From DASQPR01 sp963836785 (GTDB lineage: Bacteria > Actinomycetota > Actinomycetes > Mycobacteriales > Micromonosporaceae), in assembly GCA_963836785.1 (NCBI GenBank), contig CAWIKW010000001.1, forward strand, positions 809,801 through 873,800: a stretch of DNA of 64,000 bases, read 5' to 3'. This document shows positions 9,249 to 18,148 of this stretch, piece after piece; positions within the stretch are counted from its first letter, which is position 1; each line of letters opens with the position of its first letter. The position numbers were made by a program, and so were the translations under genes. Under the pieces are notes generated by a model, which was given only the letters and a program-made list of their open reading frames with translations, had not been told where the DNA came from and did no database searches.

Positions 9249-10424
9249 GTGGGTACGAAACGACGAGCCGCATGGCGGGCGGCAGTTGTGCTCGTGGCGG
9301 CGGTTACCACCACCGGTGTCCTGGTGGGCTGGGCGAAGGGCGGGAACGGTGGTCAGAGCTCACTCGTAGCGCTCGGCCCCAGCGCGACCTGGACAACCGT
9401 TTTCCAGGGCACGCGGGCCGGGATCGAGGGCCTTACCGGCGACGATCACGGGAACCTTTACGTGGCCGAACGCGGCGGAGGCACCAATCCGTGTCCGGTC
9501 TGGAAGATCGCGGCCGCGACCGGCACCACGACCGAGGTGGGATTCGTTCCCGGACCATGCTCGCCCAGCGGGCTCGCATTCGGCCGCGATGGTCGGCTCT
9601 ACATCACCGGCGGCAATGCGCCGGCTCTCGACGAGATCGACGTCCTGGCTCCGGGCTCCGCGACAACGGCGGCGACCGTCTTCGCCACGGGGGTTGCGCA
9701 GGCGAACGGCATCGCCTTCGACAAGGACGGAAACCTCTGGGCCACCGACGGGAACAACAAGCAAGGGATCGTCTACCGGGTCGGTCCGGCCGGCGGTGCG
9801 GCGTCCGAGGTGTTCCGGGTTCCTCCGATGGCGAACTCGATCGGGGTCGGCCGACAGAATGGGACGTTGCAAGGGACCACGCCGACCAACGCTCCGAATC
9901 CGCAAGACATCGTCGCCAACGGAATCGCGTTTAAACAGGACGGCGACATGGTGATCGCGGATACCGCTCGCGGTGCCCTTTGGCAGGTCAGCCTCAACCG
10001 ATCCGGCACCGTCGCGAGTCCGACCGGCTGCGACCAGACGTACACCGCGGACACGCTCTGCCTGGACGACGTGCTCGCCGAAAGCCCGTACCTCGAGGGC
10101 GTCGATGGGATCGCCCTGGACTCCGCCGGTCGGATCTGGGCCGACGCCAACGAGCGCCAAGCGATCGTCGTGGTCGACGACCACAACGGCTTCACGGAGT
10201 TCTTCCGTAACCCGGTCGACGCGACCACCGGTCGACGGAACGGCGGCCCGCTCGAAACACCGACGAGCCCCGTGTTCCTCGGCCGTACGCTGTGCACGAC
10301 AAGCTCAGACGGTAACCGGCGCGACAACTTCCCGAACTCCGGCGGCGAGGTGACGAACACCGGCAAGGTCTCGTGCCTCGACCAGGAAGTGGATGTCTCC
10401 GGGCTGGCTCTCCCGATCCGCTAA
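9249..10424 (+). CDS. Secreted SMP-30/NHL-like beta-propeller protein
   Basis: 391 residues. The N-terminus is an export signal (MGTKRRAAWRAAVVLVAAV, basic stretch then hydrophobic core). The mature part has repeated beta-propeller blades typical of SMP-30/gluconolactonase or NHL proteins: SGLAFGRDGRLYITGG, ANGIAFDKDGNLWATDG, ANGIAFKQDGDMVIAD and VDGIALDSAGRIWADANE. It could be an extracellular lactonase or a binding scaffold; metal ligands cannot be assigned with certainty. AAGGAGG lies 8 bases before GTG 9249. A hairpin follows the stop. Confidence 0.8.
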   Translation: MGTKRRAAWRAAVVLVAAVTTTGVLVGWAKGGNGGQSSLVALGPSATWTTVFQGTRAGIEGLTGDDHGNLYVAERGGGTNPCPVWKIAAATGTTTEVGFVPGPCSPSGLAFGRDGRLYITGGNAPALDEIDVLAPGSATTAATVFATGVAQANGIAFDKDGNLWATDGNNKQGIVYRVGPAGGAASEVFRVPPMANSIGVGRQNGTLQGTTPTNAPNPQDIVANGIAFKQDGDMVIADTARGALWQVSLNRSGTVASPTGCDQTYTADTLCLDDVLAESPYLEGVDGIALDSAGRIWADANERQAIVVVDDHNGFTEFFRNPVDATTGRRNGGPLETPTSPVFLGRTLCTTSSDGNRRDNFPNSGGEVTNTGKVSCLDQEVDVSGLALPIR

Positions 10425-10435
10425 CCCCGATTGCG

Positions 10436-10468
10436 ACGCGCGGCGCTGAGACCTCAGCCGCCGCGCGT
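10436..10468 (+). terminator. Hairpin terminator after the SMP-30-like gene
   Basis: A GC-rich inverted repeat (about CGCGCGGCGCTGA / TCAGCCGCCGCGCG with one bulged base) begins 12 bases after the stop codon and is followed by TTCGCT. Confidence 0.55.
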
Positions 10469-10726
10469 TCGCTGTCACCGCCATTTCGGGCACCTGCGCG
10501 CGTACGGCATCCGTTCTCGCTTTCGCCAGCCTGGTGTATTCACCCCTAGGACGAAAGCACGCGCCCGGTCCTCGACATCCGCGCAGATGCGTCGAAGAAT
10601 TTGAATCGCTGGCGCGCCCGGCGACGCGTGGCCCCGGCTCATTCGGGGTAGTGCGTTCACCGGCACTCCGGCCGATTCAGCACGTGGCCGGGCGCGTGGT
10701 AGACGTCCGAGAACTCACGGCGAACG

Positions 10727-11371
10727 GTGGTGACGGTGACCGGCGAAAGCATAGGCGCCGCGGACGCGCTGACCGCCGCGATTGTGGCCGCGCGCGACGG
10801 TGACGACGACGCGTTCCGTACGGTTTACCGCCTCGTACACCCGCCCCTTCTGCGCTATTTGCGCTCATTGATCCGCGGCGATGCCGAGGACGTCGCGTCC
10901 GAGACATGGCTGCAGATCGCACGAGATCTGCATCGCTTTCGTGGCGACGGGGATGCATTCCGCGGCTGGGCCGCCACGATCGGACGTCATCGCGCCCTGG
11001 ACAACATCCGCTACCACCAGCGCCGGGTGGCGGTGGCCGTACCAACCGACGATTTCGCCGAGCGAGCCGCGCACGATGACACCTCAGTGGATGCGGTCGA
11101 TGCGCTGGGCAGCGAGCGGGCATTGTCACTCATTCGAGCACTACCCGCAGACCAAGCCGAGGCGGTGCTGCTGCGAGTCATCATGGGTCTGGACGCCAAG
11201 ACCGCCGCAAAGGTCCTGGGAAAGCGGGCCGGCGCCGTACGCACGGCCTCCTATCGTGGTCTTCGCCGCCTTGCGGCTGTCCTGAGCGAGCCCGAACCGG
11301 CCAGCGCCGATCGGGCGCCGAGACGTACAGTGACACCGACGTCCACGTGGACGCTGAAAGGTACGACATGA
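10727..11371 (+). CDS. ECF-type RNA polymerase sigma factor
   Basis: 214-residue sigma factor. Region 2 is seen in YRLVHPPLLRYLRSLIRG, DAEDVASETWLQIARDL and FRGWAATIGRHRALDNIRYH; region 4 in ALPADQAEAVLLRVIMGLD and the helix-turn-helix KRAGAVRTASYRGLRRL. Its stop codon overlaps the start of the next gene (ATGA), the classic arrangement of an ECF sigma factor with its anti-sigma factor. The 300 bases upstream contain the previous terminator and no other gene. Confidence 0.85.
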   Translation: MVTVTGESIGAADALTAAIVAARDGDDDAFRTVYRLVHPPLLRYLRSLIRGDAEDVASETWLQIARDLHRFRGDGDAFRGWAATIGRHRALDNIRYHQRRVAVAVPTDDFAERAAHDDTSVDAVDALGSERALSLIRALPADQAEAVLLRVIMGLDAKTAAKVLGKRAGAVRTASYRGLRRLAAVLSEPEPASADRAPRRTVTPTSTWTLKGTT

Positions 11372-12276
11372 GTACCTGCCACCCGCGCCGGGTCACGCGC
11401 AAATCCGCGGAGCGGACCCTCGCCGCCCTCGCTCACGGCGCGTCGCGCCATGACGAGCCGGTTGCTGAGCTGCTGTCGGCGCTCTTCGCGCCGTCGCTCG
11501 ACTGCGAGACCGCCGGAGAACGTCAAGCGCTGTCGGCACTAACGACGGCGCGTCAAGAACCGAGCGCGGTGACGGAAAAGTGCGTCGTCGGCCACTCAGC
11601 GCGCCGGGTCTCGCACCGCCGCACCGGCACTCTCGGACGACGATTCCGACAGCTCCTCACGATCAAGGCCGCCGTCGCCGCCGCCGTTCTCGCCGCCAGC
11701 GGCATGGCGGTCGCTGCCGGCTCCGGCGAGCTAGCCCGAGCGCTGGACGATGGCACGGCGAGCTCCGTGTCACGACCGCCGGCAGCCGCACGCGCGCCGG
11801 GCGTGCCTGGACAATCGGCGTCCCGCTCGACAAGCCACAATACGGCGCCGCTCGGCCCGAGCCCGACGCCAGCGGCGTCGACGGCAACGCTTACCGGAAG
11901 CTGCCGCGTATTCGACGCGCTCGACTCCACCGAGCAGCGCAACGCGCTACTCGGCGTCGCCTTCACCGACCTGATCCAGGCCGCGCACGGGCGCAACCAG
12001 GTCGCGGAATTCTGCGGCCTGCTGCTGGCCAGCGGATCGCCGGAGCCACATTCCGCGTCCGGAGCGCCGGGGAGCCCCAGCCAGCCGGTGCACCCGAGTC
12101 ACCCCGCTCACCCGAGCCACCCGCCGCACTCGAGCCCATCGCCGTCCCCGAGCCAATCGACGCTCCCGAGCCAGTCGGCGCACCCGAGCTATCCCGTGCA
12201 GCACCCGGACTATTCCGTGCAGCACCCGAGCCACCCCGTGCACCCCAGCCACCCGAGCCAGTCAGCGCACCCATAG
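11368..12276 (+). CDS. Membrane anti-sigma-factor-like protein with Ser/His/Pro-rich tail
   Basis: 302 residues, translationally coupled (ATGA) to the upstream sigma factor. Residues 1-95 are cytoplasmic and helical (ESAERTLAALAHG-like, EPVAELLSALFAP), ~97-118 form one TM helix (IKAAVAAAVLAASGMAVAAG), and the rest is outside. A short folded segment (CRVFDALDSTEQRNALLG) is followed by a low-complexity tail rich in SHP/AHP/QHP units from ~225 to the end. I see no zinc-binding HxxxCxxC motif in the cytoplasmic part. Position and topology support a sigma regulator; the tail may contact the wall or bind metal through its histidines (inference). Confidence 0.6.
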   Translation: MSTCHPRRVTRKSAERTLAALAHGASRHDEPVAELLSALFAPSLDCETAGERQALSALTTARQEPSAVTEKCVVGHSARRVSHRRTGTLGRRFRQLLTIKAAVAAAVLAASGMAVAAGSGELARALDDGTASSVSRPPAAARAPGVPGQSASRSTSHNTAPLGPSPTPAASTATLTGSCRVFDALDSTEQRNALLGVAFTDLIQAAHGRNQVAEFCGLLLASGSPEPHSASGAPGSPSQPVHPSHPAHPSHPPHSSPSPSPSQSTLPSQSAHPSYPVQHPDYSVQHPSHPVHPSHPSQSAHP

Positions 12277-12484
12277 CCAGCGACACTCCTGTTCCGAGTT
12301 CCCCCACTCCCGCACGAACCGGGGTCGACCAGAACGCCGAGCGCCAGTAACACCGGAGGCGTCCGCGGCGCTGTTCATCATGAGCCGGCAATCCGGTTGG
12401 GCTCGACGACTCAGGTCGGCCGATCCGCCTGCGGCCGCTGGCGAGGCATGCCCCCGACCCCACGCGCACGAGGAGGTGATCGGA

Positions 12485-12844
12485 ATGGAATCGTACAAAA
12501 TGGACTTCCATGTCACCGTGACGGATCGGGCCGACGCGGTGGTCGTACGCCTCGCTGGGGAACTCGACATGGCAACCGCCGAGCGTGCCCTGGAGGCGCT
12601 ACAGAGGACCGACCTCAGTACGGCGCGCTCACTCGTCGTGGATCTTGCCGACGTCAGTTTCTGCGACTCCTCCGGGCTGCGGCTCCTGCTGCATCTGCGC
12701 CAGGCGATGGTCGAGCACGGCGGTGGCTTTGACGCGGTCGGCGCGCACGGCATCGTCGCCAGCACGATCGACGTGACCGGGCTCACCGAGGTTCTGCACG
12801 TATCGCCCGCACGCGGCCCGTCTGAGGGGAAATTTGACCGTTGA
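12485..12844 (+). CDS. STAS-domain anti-sigma factor antagonist
   Basis: 119 residues forming a complete STAS domain of the SpoIIAA/RsbV type: VVVRLAGELDMATAERA, SLVVDLADVSFCDSSGLRL. The phosphorylatable serine is S62 in the DSSGL motif. Start chosen at ATG 12485 behind a strong GAGGAGGTGAT site; a longer frame to 12380 lacks one. Such proteins, when unphosphorylated, bind an RsbW/SpoIIAB-type kinase and free a sigma factor. No such kinase gene is adjacent, though a Ser/Thr kinase follows 70 bases downstream. Confidence 0.85.
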   Translation: MESYKMDFHVTVTDRADAVVVRLAGELDMATAERALEALQRTDLSTARSLVVDLADVSFCDSSGLRLLLHLRQAMVEHGGGFDAVGAHGIVASTIDVTGLTEVLHVSPARGPSEGKFDR

Positions 12845-12914
12845 CGCCGTACCGGCGGTGTGACGAACGGCGAATTCACGCGTCGATCCCCCGACAACTG
12901 GGTACGCGGGTTTG

Positions 12915-14333
12915 ATGCACCCGGGACAGACGCTCGCCGACCGCTACCGATTGGACGAACCGATCGCCACGGGCGGTATGGGTGAAGTGTGGCGCGCGAC
13001 GGATGGCGTGCTCGGCCGTACCGTCGCAGTGAAGATCTTGCGGTCCGACCGATCGGTCGACGCGTCGTTCGGCGCGAGGTTCCGGGCCGAGGCACGCATG
13101 CTCGCGACATTGCACCATCCCGGCGTCGTCGACATATACGACTATGGCGAGGTCTCATCCGGCCCAGGCGCGCCGGAGGTCGCATACCTGGTGATGGCGT
13201 ACGTCGACGGTGAGCCGCTCTCCCACCGGCTGACCGCGTCCGGACGCCTGTCCCCGGCGGCGACCATGTCGATCGTGGCTCAGACGGCGGCGGCGCTCCA
13301 CGCCGCCCATGCGACCGGCATCGTCCACCGTGATGTGAAGCCGGGCAATGTGCTGATCGACGCCGGAGGTCGGGTCATCCTGGTGGACTTCGGCATTGCC
13401 CACACCGCCGGCACCGAGGGACTGACCGGGGTGCGCGACGTCCTCGGGACGGCCCGCTACATGGCGCCGGAGCAGGCCACGAAACGGCCGCTCACGCCAG
13501 CCACGGACGTCTATGCGCTCGGCACACTCGCATACGAATGTCTGGCTGGAACGCCGCCGTTCCCGGGCAACGACGTTATCGCCGTCGCCATGGCGCATGT
13601 CTATGACGAGCCACCCACGCTGCCGGCCGATGTTCCCGCCGCGGTACGCGACGTCGTGATGACGGCCATGGCCAAGGATCCGGCCAGCAGGTTTCCGACC
13701 GCCGCGGCGATGGCGATGGCGGCACAGCGGGCGGCGGACCCGAGAACGGCTGGCTATCCGGCCGCGGCGATGGCACCGCCCACCGCGGCGACGGCCCGTT
13801 TCGCGCCGGCCGGACGGGTCGCCGCCACCGGGATCACCCGACCCGCCGTCCCTCCCGTACCCCCGGAACCGCGTTCGAAGCGCGGAGTCGCCGCGGCCGT
13901 CGCCAGCCTGGCGGTCGCCGGCATCGCGATCGCGGTCCTCCTGGCTGCGTTTCACCCCGGCATATCTGGCACGACACCGCCGGGGCAGCCGACGTCGACG
14001 GCATCGACCGGGGCCGGGCCGGGACCTTTGGGAGCGCCCGGCGGGTCCAGCGCGGACGGCGCGAAGGGCCGAACGTCAACGTCCCACCAACCGTCGGGTG
14101 CTGCGCACGCAGGCAAAACGGCAGCCACGACGGCGACGACGAAGCCGACCGCCGCGGCTCCGTCGACCGCTCCGCCGAAGACGGGAACGCCGACCGGCGG
14201 TGGCGGTCCGTCCGCCGCTCCGAGTCCATCCGGCAGCGGCGATACATCCGGAGGCGGGGGTACGTCGGGCGGCGGCTCCGGCGGCGGACCTGGCGGCGGG
14301 ACGACCACACCGCCGCCAAGCTCCACCGGGTGA
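12915..14333 (+). CDS. PknB-type transmembrane Ser/Thr protein kinase
   Basis: 472 residues. Kinase domain (~10-270) with ATGGMGEVW (glycine loop), VAVKIL (ATP lysine), VHRDVKPGNVL (catalytic loop), LVDFGIAH (DFG) and RYMAPEQAT (APE). A juxtamembrane Ala/Pro-rich linker leads to a TM helix (~324-346, VASLAVAGIAIAVLLAAF). The outside part is a Thr/Pro/Ala then Gly/Ser-rich low-complexity tail with no PASTA repeats. It should phosphorylate cytoplasmic proteins in response to an envelope signal. It follows the sigma/anti-sigma/STAS genes; the STAS protein is a conceivable substrate (inference). Confidence 0.92.
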   Translation: MHPGQTLADRYRLDEPIATGGMGEVWRATDGVLGRTVAVKILRSDRSVDASFGARFRAEARMLATLHHPGVVDIYDYGEVSSGPGAPEVAYLVMAYVDGEPLSHRLTASGRLSPAATMSIVAQTAAALHAAHATGIVHRDVKPGNVLIDAGGRVILVDFGIAHTAGTEGLTGVRDVLGTARYMAPEQATKRPLTPATDVYALGTLAYECLAGTPPFPGNDVIAVAMAHVYDEPPTLPADVPAAVRDVVMTAMAKDPASRFPTAAAMAMAAQRAADPRTAGYPAAAMAPPTAATARFAPAGRVAATGITRPAVPPVPPEPRSKRGVAAAVASLAVAGIAIAVLLAAFHPGISGTTPPGQPTSTASTGAGPGPLGAPGGSSADGAKGRTSTSHQPSGAAHAGKTAATTATTKPTAAAPSTAPPKTGTPTGGGGPSAAPSPSGSGDTSGGGGTSGGGSGGGPGGGTTTPPPSSTG

Positions 14334-14399
14334 TCTTCGGAACCCCTGTGTCCCCGGGTTCGACGTTTGGATGGACCGGCACGGCGGACATCGCCTGAC

Positions 14400-14439
14400 G
14401 CGCCGGCGCCCCACGGGTCTGCCCCGGGTGCGCCGGCGC
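14400..14439 (+). terminator. Hairpin after the kinase gene
   Basis: GCGCCGGCGC occurs at 14400-14409 and again at 14430-14439. The element is self-complementary, so the two copies form a strong stem. It lies about 65 bases after the kinase stop and between convergent genes. Confidence 0.4.
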
Positions 14440-14458
14440 GGTCGAGGTTCTACGCCGT

Positions 14459-14526
14459 TACTTCTGGATCGCGATTACTTCTGGATCGCAATTACTTCTG
14501 AGTCGCGGCTACTTCTGGATCGCCGC
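14459..14526. repeat. Four tandem 17-bp repeats at the lipoprotein 3' end
   Basis: Units at 14459-14475, 14476-14492, 14493-14509 and 14510-14526 share TACTTCTGGATCGC with small changes (the third reads TACTTCTGAGTCGC). The fourth unit includes the last codons and stop of the minus-strand lipoprotein gene; the other three repeat that gene end in its 3' untranslated region. Confidence 0.9.
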
Positions 14527-15060
14527 TCCGGCGGGTGAAACGAGCCACCAGAGACCGCCGAATTGGTTCAGACCCTGACCGGTCGTCTGTCCGGGTGCGG
14601 TATCGGCCACGTAGTAGTAGAGCGGGTGGCCGTTGTACACCACCTGTGTCGAGCCGTCGCTCCGAGTGAACGTGGTTAGCATCGACGCGGTCGCGCCGCT
14701 GCCGGCCGTCGGATTGCCTTTCGTCGTCAGCGGCGGCCAGGCGGCCGCACACGCGCCAGTGCAGACCGACTTACCGCCGGTGTCGGCAACGAATAAATAC
14801 AGAGACTTGCCCGAGCCGTCGGTCAGATATGTCCCGGCCGAGCCGGTCTTGGTCATCACCACGGCCGGTCCGCTGGGCGCCGACGGCGTAGTTCCACCGG
14901 CCGCCCCTCCATACGGGTTGGTGGTTTGGCCAGTGGTGCTGCTACTGCCATTGCTACTGCTCCCGCACGCCACGAGTAACAGGCTCGCGAACACGAGCAC
15001 CGCGACGGCGCGCCAACCATGCATGTGCGCTCTCACATTTCGTGACACTGCATATTGCAT
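14509..15060 (-). CDS. Lipoprotein with repeated Yx(FWY)xxD-type motif (COG4315-like)
   Basis: About 183 residues. Signal peptide with lipobox LLLVACGSS, then a Ser/Thr/Gly linker and a globular part with two similar halves: GTYLTDGSGKSLYLFVADTG and VVYNGHPLYYYVADTAPGQT, the secreted-repeat pattern of COG4315 lipoproteins. Two cysteines sit in CTGACAAAWPPL. It is a membrane-anchored surface protein; suggested haem or redox roles in the family are not proven. Start at ATG 15060 is supported by GAGAGG upstream. The 3' end runs into the 17-bp tandem array. Confidence 0.85.
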   Translation of the reverse strand: MQYAVSRNVRAHMHGWRAVAVLVFASLLLVACGSSSNGSSSTTGQTTNPYGGAAGGTTPSAPSGPAVVMTKTGSAGTYLTDGSGKSLYLFVADTGGKSVCTGACAAAWPPLTTKGNPTAGSGATASMLTTFTRSDGSTQVVYNGHPLYYYVADTAPGQTTGQGLNQFGGLWWLVSPAGAAIQK

Positions 15061-15532
15061 GCCTCGGCCCTCTCTACAGATTGAGGAAGTTGTGGGCAGC
15101 ACGACGGTCACGGCCGCGGGTGTTCACGCGGCCGTGTTTCGCATGACCGTCGCCGCCGTCGAAATGGAGTCCGGCGTGGCGATCATGAACGGGTCCTGGA
15201 GCCCGAAGAACTTCATCCTTGAGGCGTGCTTTGCTCGCCTCGGTCCAGGCGGCCAGGGCACTCAGGTGTTATCGCCGTTCCAGCCCAGGGTAGGCGCGTT
15301 GACCGGACCGAGTGCAGGATCGCGATATCGGAGCCGGCCCCATCTCATGGCGCTGTTCTGAGCTGTCGTACCCCCCGACACGCGCACCCTACGCAGCGGC
15401 ACCGCCTGCGGTCCGCAGGCACGCACTCGGCAACCAGTCTGGAAAGCGACGAGAATGTACGTGAGTCCGCGTACGCTTTACCGGCCCCGACCAAGATCTT
15501 TCGCGCTGAGTCGAACCGTACTTGCTGTGTCG
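15061..15532. other. Intergenic, no gene recognised
   Basis: 472 bases between two minus-strand genes. Frames here are short or are shadows; I see no convincing gene. It must hold the lipoprotein promoter, which I could not place. Confidence 0.5.
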
Positions 15533-17116
15533 CTAGGCCGGCGCGACCGTCTGTGCCACCGTCGTCTCCTCCGGTGCACGCTGCGCCGGGACGACATTGT
15601 TCGCGTCGTGGCGGGCGTGGTCGCCGTCAGCCGTCGGCACTGCGGGCAGCAGTGCGGCCTCCTCGGCGGCCTCCGGTTCGATGGCCGTGGCCGGTTCGGC
15701 GGCCGTGGCCGGTTCGGCGGCCGTGGCCGGTTCGGCAGCCGTGGCCGGTTCGGCGGCCGTCGCCGGTTCGATAGTCAGGGCCGGCTCGTTAGCCATCGGT
15801 TCATCAACCATGGCCGGCTCGTCAGTCATGGCCGCCCGCGGATCGGTTACCCGGTCGGACTCCGGCTCGGCGGCGCCCAGGCTCTGCGCCGTTGCATTGG
15901 CCGGATCCGCCTGGGTTTCGTCGTCCGGCGCTGGCTCGGTCGCCGTGTCGGCGACCGGTTCGGACGCGGGGTCGACCGCTCGCCTGGCCTCCGGCACCAC
16001 CACCTGGGGATACTCGCCGGTGTCGCCGCTGCTCGCTGCGGCCGCCATCACCGCGGCCGCGGCCAGGTCGGCTACCCGCTTGGCCTCGCGCTGCACGCGA
16101 GCTCGCACCTCTTTCGCGTGCCGGTCGGCGGAGTCGGCCGCCCGTCGCGTTTCGTCCAGCCGTGCCAGCTCCGCTGCCAGTTCCTCCCGGACCCCGCCCA
16201 GGTGCTGTTGCAGCTGGCTCATTTGGGCGTTCGTGGTGTTCGCCTCATGACGTGACCGGGCCAGCTGCTGCTCGGCCGCCGCCAGCTCCGTCTGCATCTG
16301 GGTCAACGCCTGCCGACGGGTCTGAATCTGCTGCTGTACGCCGGCAAGCTGCTGCTGATGAGCGGCGGTTTGCTCGTCGGCGCGCCGGCGCAGATCGGCG
16401 GCCCGTCGCTGTGCGTCCGCCTGAAGGGCTGCATTCTTCTGATCGGCGATGGTCCGCTGCTCGGTCATGTCCTGCTCGGCCGCCGCGCGCTGCTCACCGA
16501 TCTCCCGTTCGAGGTTGGCCTTGGCCTGCGCGCGCTCTTGTTCCATCTGGGCGCGGCCGGCCTCGATCTCCTGCTGAACTTGCGCACGTGCCGCCTCGAC
16601 CGCCGCCTCGGCCTCAGCATGGGCTCGCTCGACCTGCTCGGCGCTGCGTTCGCCGATCTGCTTGGCCTCCTGCTCGGCACGTTCCCGAGCGGCGACACCT
16701 TCCGCCCGCAGCTTGTCGGCGTGTTGGCGGCTCTCGGCCAGCATCCGCTCCGCTTCGGCCTGGTGGTGGGCAACGCGCTGCTCGGTCAGATCAGTGATGG
16801 CGTCGGCCTGTTTCTCGGCGAGCGACAGGATCTGGTCGACCATCGGGCCGAGGTGGCGGAACGATGCACGGTCGACCTGCGGCGGTCGCCCGCGCATCTC
16901 GGCCAGCTCGCCTTCGATATGGCGGATCTGCGCCCCGAGGTCCTGGACCTGGTCGTACGCCCGCTCACGCTCGGCCGTCAGTGTCGAGATCTCGTTCGCC
17001 AGCTGCGAGACGTACTCATCGACCTGACGTTTGTCGTAACCGCGCATCGCCACCGCGAAGCTGGGCAACATCGGAGCGTCGTCGCTGAGCGCGAGCAACC
17101 CATTGTCATGCGACAT
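15533..17116 (-). CDS. Large DivIVA-like coiled-coil protein
   Basis: 527 residues. An N-terminal DivIVA/Wag31-like element (SFAVAMRGYDKRQVDEYVSQ) starts at about residue 17 and continues in a long Gln/Ala/Glu/Arg-rich coiled coil to ~370 (for example QQQLAGVQQQIQTRRQALTQ). The C-terminal ~140 residues are acidic and Ala/Pro-rich with five EPATA(A/I) repeats. No signal peptide or TM helix. Members of this group scaffold polar growth, cell division or filament-like structures in actinobacteria. Start at ATG 17116 has GGAGG 8 bases upstream; the frame is open further but without support. Confidence 0.8.
   Translation of the reverse strand: MSHDNGLLALSDDAPMLPSFAVAMRGYDKRQVDEYVSQLANEISTLTAERERAYDQVQDLGAQIRHIEGELAEMRGRPPQVDRASFRHLGPMVDQILSLAEKQADAITDLTEQRVAHHQAEAERMLAESRQHADKLRAEGVAARERAEQEAKQIGERSAEQVERAHAEAEAAVEAARAQVQQEIEAGRAQMEQERAQAKANLEREIGEQRAAAEQDMTEQRTIADQKNAALQADAQRRAADLRRRADEQTAAHQQQLAGVQQQIQTRRQALTQMQTELAAAEQQLARSRHEANTTNAQMSQLQQHLGGVREELAAELARLDETRRAADSADRHAKEVRARVQREAKRVADLAAAAVMAAAASSGDTGEYPQVVVPEARRAVDPASEPVADTATEPAPDDETQADPANATAQSLGAAEPESDRVTDPRAAMTDEPAMVDEPMANEPALTIEPATAAEPATAAEPATAAEPATAAEPATAIEPEAAEEAALLPAVPTADGDHARHDANNVVPAQRAPEETTVAQTVAPA
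15672..15773 (-). repeat. 18-bp in-frame repeats encoding EPATAA
   Basis: Five tandem 18-bp units (core GGCCGTGGCCGGTTCGGC on the plus strand) encode EPATAA hexapeptides in the coiled-coil protein. The unit length is a multiple of three, so copy number can change without loss of frame. Confidence 0.85.
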
Positions 17117-17656
17117 GCGTAATCCTCCAACCGATCGCGGCGCGCGATGCCGACCGATGAGCGGCGCCGAAGGGGCACAGTGGAGAGCAGCCGACGACCG
17201 GTCACCCGTCTGCGCCTCCACGAGATTATCGCCGTAGGCGAGTGTGCATCAGGCCGCCCCGGCAGGGCGACCTCAGAGCGTGCGGCCGTACGCGATTTCG
17301 GCCAGCGTGGTTCGTCGTTCATTCAGACATACATGTCCGTTAGTACGGCCGTCGCCGCAGCGGACGTCGCCACGTTCCATACGCACGAACGGGGTGCGGC
17401 CCGCTTGACCGGGATGTAGGCGGATTGATTGGCCTGACTCGCTGGTCTTTGTCGCTGTCTTTCGCGCTTTGTCCCTCGTCCTCGTTAGTGGCGAGGGAGC
17501 CGTTCGGCGCGTACCACAAGGGCGAGTGGCGCGAGGTCTACAGCGGCTAGCGCGCAGCTCCCGCTGACGTATAGCCGCAATGACGGAAAGAGCCGTCCGA
17601 AGGTCGGACCGACGCGGGGGACATCATCGCTACGCACAAGCGATCATCAAGAGCGC
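17117..17656. other. Intergenic, no gene recognised
   Basis: 540 bases upstream of the coiled-coil gene and downstream of the SnoaL-like gene. A weak hairpin (TCCCTCG ... CGAGGGA near 17470-17500) is the only structure I note. Confidence 0.45.
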
Positions 17657-18148
17657 TCAACCGCTGAGGTGCTCGTGCTGCATCGTCCAGCTGCCGCCTC
17701 GATTCACCAGCACATTCGTGCCACGCCCCTGCCCGGAGCTAGTCCGGCCATCGACGACGCCGGTCCAGGAGAAGCGGTACCGGCACACGGCATGGTCGGG
17801 TGCGGCCACCAACCATTCCAGATCTTTGATCTCGTACACCTCGTCATGGATTGTCGAGAACGTCCGCTCGATCGCCGCCGTGATTTCACCGACGCCCCGA
17901 TGAGAACCGTCCGAGAACCAGTAGGTGGCGTCCGCATCGATCATCGGCGCGACACGCCCGATGTCATGGCTGTTGTTCGCCGCCTCATACCGCGCCATGA
18001 ACGCGGTCAGTTCGGCGACAAGATCCGGCCCGTGCGCTTCGCCCGAGGAACGGGCCGCTGGAGCCCCAGACCGTGAATCTGCCGCCACTACCGGTCCCAA
18101 GGCATCGGCGTCTTGGCCTGGCAGTCGGGATGACCGCGACCCGGCCAC
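17657..18148 (-). CDS. SnoaL-like / NTF2-like protein
   Basis: 163 residues if started at GTG 18148. The C-terminal ~115 residues form an NTF2-like fold: VAELTAFMARYEAANNSHDI, IDADATYWFSDGSHRGVGEI, CRYRFSWTGVVDGR and GRGTNVLVNRGGSWTMQHEH. This pattern matches SnoaL_3-type proteins of the DUF4440 group, usually small-molecule binders or isomerases. The first ~40 residues are low complexity, and a GTG at 18088 is a better domain start that would abolish the overlap with the HesB-like gene upstream. Confidence 0.7.
   Translation of the reverse strand: MAGSRSSRLPGQDADALGPVVAADSRSGAPAARSSGEAHGPDLVAELTAFMARYEAANNSHDIGRVAPMIDADATYWFSDGSHRGVGEITAAIERTFSTIHDEVYEIKDLEWLVAAPDHAVCRYRFSWTGVVDGRTSSGQGRGTNVLVNRGGSWTMQHEHLSG

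Noticed and set aside
15672..15773. Regular repeats that could suggest CRISPR
   Set aside because: Units are contiguous, 18 bp, without spacers, and encode in-frame EPATAA in a coiled-coil protein.
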